Shown: one piece after another, positions 1 to 5,745 of the stretch | Layout: every line of letters starts with the position of its first letter | How positions within the stretch are numbered: position 1 is the stretch's first letter | NCBI GenBank assembly: GCA_013816685.1 | Contig: JACDDX010000083.1 | Span: 1-7,323 of the forward strand | DNA from: Gemmatimonadales bacterium | GTDB taxonomy: Bacteria > Gemmatimonadota > Gemmatimonadetes > Gemmatimonadales > GWC2-71-9 | DNA length: 7,323 bases | Reading direction: 5' to 3' | Made by a program: the position numbers and the translations under genes | The notes under the pieces: model-generated | Databases searched by the model: none | Told to the model about the DNA's origin: nothing | What the model saw: the letters and a program-made list of their open reading frames with translations, nothing else

Positions 1-1305
1 GGGGGTGATCATCAGCGGGCGCTTGGAGCGCAGCGTGAGGTCCCCGGCAAACGCGCTCACTTCCGCGCGAAAGATGCTGGCGTCGCTGCCCAGAGCGGCC
101 AGCAGCGCCACCTCACCCTCGCGGCGGGGCGTGCTGCGGATGATCAGGTCGGGAACCACGCCGCTCGCGGCCGGCAGCGGCCGGCCGGCATCGGAGCGGA
201 ACACGCGCGCGTCGAAGGCCGGTGGACGATTGCCCTCGGAGCCGGTCGAGTCGGGCCGGGGGCGCTGGATGTTCCGTCCCTGCGGCGTGAACCAGCGGGC
301 GGTGGTCAGTTTGAGGGCGACTTCATCGGCGAGCGGGTAGGTCGTCTGCAGCACGCCTTTGCCGAACGTTGGGGTGCCGATGACCGCCGCGCGGTCATGG
401 TCCTGCAGCGCCGCCGCGATCAGCTCCGCCGAGCTCGCGGTGCCGCGGTTCACGAGCAGCGTCACCGGCATGTCGCTCCACCCGCCGGGCAAGCCGGCGA
501 GGTAGACTTTCGAATGTTGTTCGCCGCGGCCCAGGGAGGTTGCGACGGTATCGCCCGGATGGAGGAACAGCCCCGCGATGCGGACCCCCTCACTGATGAG
601 GCCGCCGGGGTTGAGGCGCAGATCGAGAATCAGCGACCGCATGCCGAGATCGCGCAGCCGCTGCACCGACGTGCGAAGCTCGTCGGACGCGCCGTCGCTG
701 ACGCGATGCAGCGCGAGATACCCGATGCCGCCGCCCAGCAGCACCCCGTGCGAGGTGGCGGGGACGTGGAGCTCGGTGCGAGTCAGCTCCCGGCTCACCA
801 GCCGATCGGAGCCGCGCGGGCGCAGCACCACGCGCACCCGGGGGCCGTCACCGCCTTCCAGCGCCGACCGGATCCGGTCGGGTGACCAGCCGCGGGTATT
901 GTGGCCGTCCACACTGACGACCTCGTCGCCGGGCGCGATGCCCGGCTCGCGCCCATCGCCAAAACCACCGATGATGGCACCGACTTCGATCTCGGTCCCC
1001 GACATCTGCCGCTGATACTCGCGGTAGCTGTCGCGCAGCAGGAGCTCCGCGTAGGGATCGTGAAGCGAGCCGACCAGCGCGGCCGAAGCACGCTGGTAAA
1101 GATCGCCTTCACCGATGGAATCGAGATAGTGGGCGTGGATCGCGCCTACGACCGTTTCGAAGAGTCGCGCCTGTTGATAAACGTTGCCGTCCGCCGCCGG
1201 TTTGCGGCGCAGCAGCCATCCGCCCGTGCTGACGGCGAGAATGAGCACCGAGCCGAAGGTGATCCAGCGCGCCCGGGCCGAGCGCCGCGTCGGAGAGAGT
1301 CGCAT
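1..1305 (-). CDS. S41 family carboxyl-terminal processing peptidase, membrane-anchored (C-terminus cut by window edge)
   Basis: A serine protease of the CtpA/Prc (S41) type, expected to cleave proteins near their C-termini outside the cytoplasmic membrane. The frame is open for 435 codons and leaves the window without a stop. The N-terminus has an Arg-rich start and then a hydrophobic stretch (about residues 15-32), a signal anchor or uncleaved signal. A helical segment with the family's D-P-Y motif (83-85) follows, then a PDZ-like domain (about 104-166) and the protease core (about 185-375). The catalytic Ser-Lys-Gln set is visible: Ser291 in G-T-A-S-S-A-E, Lys316 in F-G-K-G, Gln320. The core motif L-D-L-R-x-N-P-G-G is at 227-235. 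The PDZ is oddly short, with little room for the usual first strand and peptide-binding loop. The ATG at 1305 directly precedes the anchor; only a weak GAGG lies 14 bases upstream. The family call is firm; the substrate is unknown. Confidence 0.93.
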   Translation of the reverse strand, partial: MRLSPTRRSARARWITFGSVLILAVSTGGWLLRRKPAADGNVYQQARLFETVVGAIHAHYLDSIGEGDLYQRASAALVGSLHDPYAELLLRDSYREYQRQMSGTEIEVGAIIGGFGDGREPGIAPGDEVVSVDGHNTRGWSPDRIRSALEGGDGPRVRVVLRPRGSDRLVSRELTRTELHVPATSHGVLLGGGIGYLALHRVSDGASDELRTSVQRLRDLGMRSLILDLRLNPGGLISEGVRIAGLFLHPGDTVATSLGRGEQHSKVYLAGLPGGWSDMPVTLLVNRGTASSAELIAAALQDHDRAAVIGTPTFGKGVLQTTYPLADEVALKLTTARWFTPQGRNIQRPRPDSTGSEGNRPPAFDARVFRSDAGRPLPAASGVVPDLIIRSTPRREGEVALLAALGSDASIFRAEVSAFAGDLTLRSKRPLMITP

Positions 1306-1489
1306 GATCTGTTCGTTGTCCTCGCGACCTGCGAGTCGATCCTTCGAATGTCGAACCTGAGGATTGGATGAGCGGGGGACCGCTGCCACCGTCAGGAATT
1401 CTAAGCAAGAACGATGCGCAGTCCTATGCACCGTCCGGAGCGTCGACAGCCGAGAGGCGGGGTGTGCGCTCGCGTAGATTCGCACGAAA

Positions 1490-1522
1490 GCGCCGCCGGT
1501 GATCGGAGCCACTCGGCGGCGC
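1490..1522 (-). terminator. Candidate intrinsic terminator hairpin downstream of the HEMLH lipoprotein gene
   Basis: Perfect 9-base inverted repeat (GCGCCGCCG at 1490-1498 with its complement at 1514-1522) around a 15-base loop; the stem can extend by three more pairs past one bulged T. On the minus strand it begins 37 bases after the lipoprotein stop codon and is followed by only three T's. The short T run makes it weaker than a textbook terminator. It could instead be a fortuitous GC-rich hairpin. Confidence 0.45.
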
Positions 1523-1559
1523 GGTGAAACGGAAGCAGGGCGCGACTCGCCCGCTCGGG

Positions 1560-2018
1560 TCAGTGCCCGATCGGGTTGCCCGGGTCCACCGTGAGCGTCG
1601 AATCGCGGAACACGACGGCTGACGCCACGTGGCAGCGCTTCACGAAGTGAGAGCTAGGATGCGAGCCTCGCTGAAGCAGTGCATGCAGCATTTCATGCCG
1701 GACCAGCCATTCGTCCGACAGCGCATTGGCAGGAAGATAGATGCGATTACCCTCGCGGACCCACCACCCGTGCGCCACCTCTGGGCCGAGTCGGATCGCC
1801 CCGGCTGGCGCGTCGACGGCGAAGAACTGAACGGACGCCATGTCTGCGGTACGGCCGGAACAGGCCTCGGTCTTTGCCCACCATTCCTGATAGAGCTCCA
1901 GGGTCGGCACGGCCCACGCCCGCTCGACCGGGGCGAGCGGCGCGCCGCCAGTGCGCGGGATCGCGCACCCTGCGAGCAGAGGCAGCACACCGAGGATCCA
2001 GCCAAAGCGTCCGGTCAT
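1560..2018 (-). CDS. Small lipoprotein with HExxH zincin-like motif (putative metallopeptidase)
   Basis: A 152-residue protein I cannot assign to a named family. It opens with a lipoprotein signal: Arg4, a hydrophobic run and the lipobox L-L-A-G-C with Cys18 as the lipidated residue. Position +2 is Ala, so retention signals typical of inner-membrane lipoproteins are absent. The mature part ends in R-H-E-M-L-H-A-L-L (HExxH at 108-112), the zinc-binding helix of zincins, followed by an H-P-x-x-H-F segment (120-125) that could supply a third ligand. Cys53 and Cys129 could form a disulfide. At 152 residues it is small for a secreted protease, so it may be a minimal peptidase or a degenerate one. 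The start at 2018 is preferred over an in-frame ATG at 2090 because it puts the signal peptide at the N-terminus and has GGAG seven bases upstream. Gene and lipoprotein calls are strong; peptidase activity is inferred. Confidence 0.85.
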   Translation of the reverse strand: MTGRFGWILGVLPLLAGCAIPRTGGAPLAPVERAWAVPTLELYQEWWAKTEACSGRTADMASVQFFAVDAPAGAIRLGPEVAHGWWVREGNRIYLPANALSDEWLVRHEMLHALLQRGSHPSSHFVKRCHVASAVVFRDSTLTVDPGNPIGH

Positions 2019-2229
2019 GCGTGGACTCCGACAGGTGTTCGGGTCGCAAGTGGGCGGAACCCATTTCCGCGTCAGCGTGAGTCGCTGCAATTTATGGTCC
2101 GCCCAAGACGCGGCGGATAGTCAACTGAGCCGGTCGAGATCACGAACTCGGGGACCCGGCGGTCCCGTGCGCCAATCGGCGTTGCAGGGATGCGAGATAG
2201 GTGACCGCCCCGCGGCAGATTGTTCGACC
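2019..2229. other. Divergent intergenic region between the lipoprotein gene and yifB
   Basis: This 211-base stretch separates two divergently read genes and should hold the transcription starts of both. I see an AT-rich patch around 2088-2096 in otherwise GC-rich DNA and a TTGACT on the minus strand (2124-2119), but no pair of boxes at proper spacing. A small hairpin (GGGACC at 2151-2156, GGTCCC at 2161-2166) lies upstream of yifB. No good -24/-12 sigma-54 site was seen. No gene is supported here. Confidence 0.4.
2026..2029 (-). promoter_or_regulatory. Shine-Dalgarno GGAG for the HEMLH lipoprotein
   Basis: GGAG on the minus strand lies seven bases before the ATG at 2018. It decides between that ATG and the in-frame ATG at 2090, which would bury the signal peptide behind 24 polar residues. 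Confidence 0.6.
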
Positions 2230-3768
2230 ATGCTCGCCCGCATCCGATCCGCCGCCGTGCTCGGTGTCGACGCCTACCCGGTCGACGTCGAGGTGGACAT
2301 CAGCAACGGCCTGCCGTCTTTCGCCACAGTCGGCCTTCCACAAGGTGCAGTAAAGGAAGGCCGAGAGCGAGTCGGCGCCGCCATCACCAATGCGGGGTTT
2401 GCCTTTCCACTGAAGCGGATCACGGTCAATCTGGCCCCGGCCGACGTCCGCAAGGAGGGATCGGCGTTCGATCTGCCGATTGCGATTGGGCTGCTGGTCG
2501 CCAGCGGCCAACTGGTCGCAGACACGCTGGCGGAACTGACGGTCGTGGGCGAGGTGGGGCTCGAAGGCGATCTGCGCCCGGTGCGCGGAACGCTCTCAAT
2601 GGCGCTCGCGGCGCGGGCAGCGGGCTGCCGCGGCATCGTGGTTCCCACCGCCAACCTCGGCGAAGCGGCGGTGGTCGACGGGCTCGAGACCTTCGGCGCC
2701 GACACGCTCCTGCACGTCTGCGATCACCTCTCGGGAGCCCGTCGCATTGCGGCAGCTCGCGTGGATCTCCGCACCCTCATGACCGAGCGCGGTCAGGATG
2801 CTGTTGATCTCGCCGATGTCCGTGGCCAGGGCGCGGCCAAGCGCGCGCTGGAGGTAGCGGCAGCCGGCGGGCACAACATCCTGCTCGTCGGCCCGCCCGG
2901 CAGTGGCAAGACGATGCTCGCCCGTCGGCTGCCCACCATTCTACCCTCGCTCAGCCTCGACGAAGCTCTGGAAACCACCAAGGTCCACAGTGTCGCCGGC
3001 GTCCTCGCGCCCGGTCAACCCCTCTGCGCGGTGCGTCCGTTCCGGGCGCCGCACCATACCATCAGTGACGCCGGGCTGATTGGCGGCGGACCCTATCCGC
3101 GTCCGGGCGAAGTCAGTCTGGCGCACGGTGGGGTCCTGTTCCTCGACGAGCTGCCGGAGTTCAGACGCAATGTCCTCGAGGTGCTTCGGCAGCCCATGGA
3201 GGATGGTGTCGTCACCCTGAGTCGCGCAGCGGTGAGTCTGACGTTTCCCGCGCGCTTCATGCTTGCCGCTGCGATGAACCCATGCCCGTGCGGGTACGCC
3301 GGCGACCGGAACCGAGCCTGCCGCTGTGAACCCGTGGCCGTCGAGCGTTACCGGGGCCGAGTGTCCGGTCCGCTGCTGGACCGAATCGATCTACACCTCG
3401 AGGTTCCGGCGGTGGCGTACGGCGACCTGGTCGGCGCGGGCGCCGAGGAGTCGAGTGCCACGGTGCGAGCGCGCGTGGAGCTGGCTCGGCAGATCCAGCG
3501 TGAGCGGTTCCGGGAACATCCGGGCGTCCACGCGAATGCGCACATGACGGTGAAGGACCTGCGCCGCTACTGTCGCCTCGACCCCGCGGTTGAGGCATTG
3601 CTCCGTGCTGCCGTCTCCCGACTGGGGCTGTCCGCTCGCGCATTTCATCGGGTGCTCAAGATCGCGCGCACCATCGCGGACCTCGCGACCGCAGCCGAGC
3701 TCGGCACCACACATGTAGCCGAGGCGATCCAGTATCGAAGTCTGGATCGGAAGCAGGAGTTTGCCTAG
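2230..3768 (+). CDS. yifB: YifB/ComM family Mg-chelatase-like AAA+ ATPase
   Basis: A 512-residue cytoplasmic protein, close to the usual 500-510 residues of the family. ComM, the studied member, is a hexameric helicase that helps branch migration during integration of transforming DNA; whether this copy does the same is inferred. The N-terminal ChlI/Lon-like domain carries the family signatures G-L-P-x-F-x-x-V-G-L-P and N-L-A-P-A-D. The AAA+ module has Walker A G-P-P-G-S-G-K-T (221-228), Walker B F-L-D-E (304-307) and the four-cysteine insert starting M-N-P-C-P-C-G (Cys352, 354, 364, 366), then S-G-P-L-L-D-R-I-D. The C-terminal Mg-chelatase helical domain follows. The ATG at 2230 matches the normal family N-terminus. 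The frame is open further upstream to about 1951, but that part overlaps the lipoprotein start and has no family similarity. No clear ribosome-binding site precedes 2230. The gene is convergent with arfB, nine bases apart. dprA, a common neighbour elsewhere, is not in view. Confidence 0.96.
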   Translation: MLARIRSAAVLGVDAYPVDVEVDISNGLPSFATVGLPQGAVKEGRERVGAAITNAGFAFPLKRITVNLAPADVRKEGSAFDLPIAIGLLVASGQLVADTLAELTVVGEVGLEGDLRPVRGTLSMALAARAAGCRGIVVPTANLGEAAVVDGLETFGADTLLHVCDHLSGARRIAAARVDLRTLMTERGQDAVDLADVRGQGAAKRALEVAAAGGHNILLVGPPGSGKTMLARRLPTILPSLSLDEALETTKVHSVAGVLAPGQPLCAVRPFRAPHHTISDAGLIGGGPYPRPGEVSLAHGGVLFLDELPEFRRNVLEVLRQPMEDGVVTLSRAAVSLTFPARFMLAAAMNPCPCGYAGDRNRACRCEPVAVERYRGRVSGPLLDRIDLHLEVPAVAYGDLVGAGAEESSATVRARVELARQIQRERFREHPGVHANAHMTVKDLRRYCRLDPAVEALLRAAVSRLGLSARAFHRVLKIARTIADLATAAELGTTHVAEAIQYRSLDRKQEFA

Positions 3769-3777
3769 GCCGGTGCC

Positions 3778-4218
3778 TCATTCGTCGGAGGTCGGACGGC
3801 GCTTCCGTTGCTGTTTGGTATTTGAGCGGCGCCGCTTGTCGTCGAGCCGGGCACGCTTGGAGGCCGCCGTGGGCCGCGTGGCCCGTCGGATCTTGCGTAC
3901 CGCGAGGGCCTCGTCGACGAGGCGCTGGAACCGCTCGGTCACCTCGAGACGGTTCCGGTACTGGCTTCGGCTCCCAGCCGCCACCAGTCGCAGACGCCCC
4001 CGGGCGTCCAGGCGCAGGGCGAGGGTGCGAACGAGAGTGGCGCGTTGGGCGTCGCTGAGCGACGGCGAGCGACCGATGTCCCACCAGAGTTCCACTCGGG
4101 TCGAAGCCGTGTTCACATGTTGTCCGCCAGGTCCGCCGGACCGGGACACGCGATACTCCAGTTCGGTCCTCGGAACCCGCAGCGACGCGTTGATCTGCAG
4201 GTGCGTATTGTCCAGCAT
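3778..4218 (-). CDS. arfB: Alternative ribosome-rescue factor ArfB (YaeJ-type peptidyl-tRNA hydrolase)
   Basis: A 146-residue protein, the size of E. coli ArfB (140). It releases peptides from ribosomes stalled at the end of a broken mRNA by hydrolysing peptidyl-tRNA, without reading a stop codon. The N-terminal domain holds the release-factor signature S-G-G-P-G-G-Q-H-V-N (27-36), with the catalytic GGQ at 31-33. It lacks the codon-recognition domains of RF1/RF2. The C-terminus, from about residue 108, is a long tail rich in Arg and Lys; in ArfB this tail becomes helical in the empty mRNA channel of the small subunit. The start at 4218 gives the expected N-terminus. The gene faces yifB tail to tail and is divergent from larE. 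Confidence 0.95.
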   Translation of the reverse strand: MLDNTHLQINASLRVPRTELEYRVSRSGGPGGQHVNTASTRVELWWDIGRSPSLSDAQRATLVRTLALRLDARGRLRLVAAGSRSQYRNRLEVTERFQRLVDEALAVRKIRRATRPTAASKRARLDDKRRRSNTKQQRKRRPTSDE

Positions 4219-4270
4219 CGCGGAAAGAAATCAGCTTCCGTTGGTGTTCGATAGCGTTACGTTACTGCTC
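4219..4270. promoter_or_regulatory. Short divergent spacer between arfB and larE
   Basis: Only 52 bases separate the two start codons, so at least one promoter must lie here or in the neighbouring coding sequence. It is locally AT-richer than its surroundings and contains a tandem GTTAC GTTAC (4256-4265) just before larE. I cannot identify -10/-35 or -24/-12 boxes with confidence, and larE has no clear Shine-Dalgarno. Confidence 0.35.
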
Positions 4271-5071
4271 ATGGCTGACCTGGACCTCCTGCGTGAACGT
4301 CTCGCTGCCATGGGACGGCTCGTACTCGGGTATTCCGGCGGCGTCGATTCGGCGGTGCTCGCCGTCGCTGCGAGACAGGCGGTCGGCCCAGATGCTTTTC
4401 TCGCGGTCATCGGCCGCAGCGCCTCCTATCCGGAAGCGCAGCATGTGCAGGCCCTCGATCTGGCCCGGCGGTTCGACATCCCACTCCTCGAGATCCCGAC
4501 TCGCGAGCTCGCCGACCCGCGTTATCTCGCCAACACCACCGAGCGCTGTTTCTACTGCAAGTCGGAGCTGTGGACCCGGCTGCGAGCCGTTGCGGACGAG
4601 GGCGGATACGACGCACTCATCGACGGCACCAACGCTACCGATCTCGGTGAGCATCGCCCCGGACTCCGGGCCGCCGAGGAGCGAGGGGTGCGCTCGCCGC
4701 TGGCCGAACTGGGCTGGCGCAAGGAGGACGTTCGCACCGCGGCCCGCGCGCTGGGGCTGCCCAGCGCCGACACCCCCGCGTCGCCCTGTCTTTCGAGCCG
4801 GGTCCTGTATGGCCTCGGCATCACGCCCGAACGGCTGCGGCAGGTTGAGCTGGGTGAAGCCTGGATCCGCGCGACCGGTATCACCGGAGACCTGCGCGTA
4901 CGCCATCACGGCTCGACGGCGCGTATCGAGGTGTCGTCGGCGGAACTCGAGCAAGTGCGCAGCATCTGGGGACGCCTGGTCCCGTTCTTCCAGGAGCTGG
5001 GATTTGAATTCGTCGAGCTCGATCCGCGTGGCTACCGTCGCGGCGGACTCCTGGCGCTGACGGTCGGATGA
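4271..5071 (+). CDS. larE: LarE-type ATP-dependent sulfur transferase (nickel-pincer cofactor synthesis)
   Basis: A 266-residue PP-loop enzyme, near the usual 270-280 residues. LarE activates pyridinium dicarboxylate mononucleotide with ATP and transfers sulfur to it, making the dithio pincer that LarC loads with nickel for lactate racemase and related enzymes. Visible motifs: PP-loop Y-S-G-G-V-D-S (21-27), E-R-C-F-Y-C-K (Cys93, Cys96), D-G-T-N-A-x-D, and S-P-C-L-S-S-R with Cys173. Cys173 sits where the sacrificial sulfur-donating cysteine of Lactobacillus plantarum LarE (Cys176) is expected. These are the only three cysteines, so an iron-sulfur-bound variant is also possible. The ATG at 4271 gives the normal family start; the frame stays open upstream only opposite arfB. 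The stop overlaps the next start (ATGA). larA, larB and larC are not in the window, so the client enzyme is unknown. A related PP-loop role in other sulfur chemistry cannot be excluded. Confidence 0.92.
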   Translation: MADLDLLRERLAAMGRLVLGYSGGVDSAVLAVAARQAVGPDAFLAVIGRSASYPEAQHVQALDLARRFDIPLLEIPTRELADPRYLANTTERCFYCKSELWTRLRAVADEGGYDALIDGTNATDLGEHRPGLRAAEERGVRSPLAELGWRKEDVRTAARALGLPSADTPASPCLSSRVLYGLGITPERLRQVELGEAWIRATGITGDLRVRHHGSTARIEVSSAELEQVRSIWGRLVPFFQELGFEFVELDPRGYRRGGLLALTVG

Positions 5072-5745
5072 TCGGCTGTCTCACCGCGCCCTTCCGCGCC
5101 GTCGGCTGCCTGGTGATCCTCACGGCGCTCGCGTGGGGCTGGTGGAACCGCGACCGCGTGATGACCGAAGCGCACCGGCTCATGGACCGGGCAGGAATCG
5201 AGGCGGGTACCGGCACCGCAAAGCCAGCGTCGCAGTCCGGTTCGATTGGTCGCCCCGGGCAGCGGGCGCGCCGCAGCGCCGAGGCCAAGATCGATTCACT
5301 CAACGGCTGGCGTGCCGACAGCGTGGTCCTGTCGGCGGCCGAAGTCGCATCGCTGCTCGGGAACGGCCTCGATGCCCGGCTCCGCAAACGGCTCGATTCG
5401 ATCCGAGTGGAGCTCGGCGAAGGCGAGATCGTCGTGAACGCCCTGTTTTCCACCGCCGCACTTCCGCGCGACATGCTCGGACCGCTCGGCGGCGCGGTGC
5501 GGCCGTGGGAGCCGGTGCAGGTGGCCGGCCCGGTGGCGGTGACCCGGCCGGAACGCGGCGAGTGGACCGTCCGCAGGTTTCGGGTGCGCGATTTTCCGCT
5601 GCCGCGCGAGCTGATGGGCCGGCTCGTAGGTCGCGCGACCGGCGACTCGGTGCGGCAGTCGATCCGGTTCCGCATCCCGCCGGGCGTCCGTGACCTTCAC
5701 GTGCACCGGTCGGGCGCCACGCTCTATGGCTCCCCACCCCGATGA
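5068..5745 (+). CDS. Hypothetical membrane-anchored protein, translationally coupled between larE and the sigma-54 regulator
   Basis: A 225-residue protein I do not recognise. It has one N-terminal hydrophobic segment (about residues 8-26) ending in W-G-W-W-N-R-D-R, consistent with a membrane anchor, then a polar low-complexity linker (about 40-72). A folded domain of about 150 residues follows, alternating hydrophobic and charged positions as in a beta-rich fold. It contains the phrases L-S-A-A-E-V-A-S-L-L and R-D-F-P-L-P-R-E-L. The plan (anchor, lumenal beta domain, regular valine-rich strands) faintly recalls DUF2993/LmeA-like lipid-binding proteins, but that is a guess from pattern only. 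Both ends overlap neighbours by ATGA (5068-5071 and 5742-5745), which argues strongly that it is a real gene and is co-expressed with them. Codon use matches the neighbours. Confidence 0.85.
   Translation: MIGCLTAPFRAVGCLVILTALAWGWWNRDRVMTEAHRLMDRAGIEAGTGTAKPASQSGSIGRPGQRARRSAEAKIDSLNGWRADSVVLSAAEVASLLGNGLDARLRKRLDSIRVELGEGEIVVNALFSTAALPRDMLGPLGGAVRPWEPVQVAGPVAVTRPERGEWTVRRFRVRDFPLPRELMGRLVGRATGDSVRQSIRFRIPPGVRDLHVHRSGATLYGSPPR

Noticed and set aside
397..1371. Plus-strand open frames across the S41 protease gene
   Set aside because: They are Arg/Ala/His-rich shadow translations with no domain signature; the minus strand encodes a full catalytic Ser-Lys-Gln protease core over the same bases.
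1398..1403. TAGAAT on the minus strand as a -10 box for the S41 protease gene
   Set aside because: It matches five of six consensus bases, but no acceptable -35 box lies 16-18 bases upstream and the leader would be about 90 bases. Too weak to list as a promoter.
2119..2124. TTGACT on the minus strand as a -35 box for the lipoprotein gene
   Set aside because: The nearest AT-rich -10-like sequence is 22-24 bases away, outside normal spacing.
2151..2166. GGGACC-CGGC-GGTCCC hairpin upstream of yifB
   Set aside because: A 6-base stem in GC-rich DNA is expected by chance; no T run or known regulatory role.
1951..2229. In-frame open extension upstream of yifB, adding 93 residues
   Set aside because: It overlaps the signal peptide region of the lipoprotein gene on the other strand, has no family similarity, and the known family N-terminus begins at 2230. 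Stop-free frames are common in this GC-rich DNA.
4256..4265. Tandem GTTAC GTTAC just before larE
   Set aside because: Only two 5-base copies, not palindromic, and no matching copy seen at other promoters in the window.
3761..4270. Open frame upstream of larE adding 170 residues
   Set aside because: It lies opposite arfB, whose protein is clearly real. The added residues are Arg/Ser-rich shadow sequence, and LarE family proteins start at 4271.
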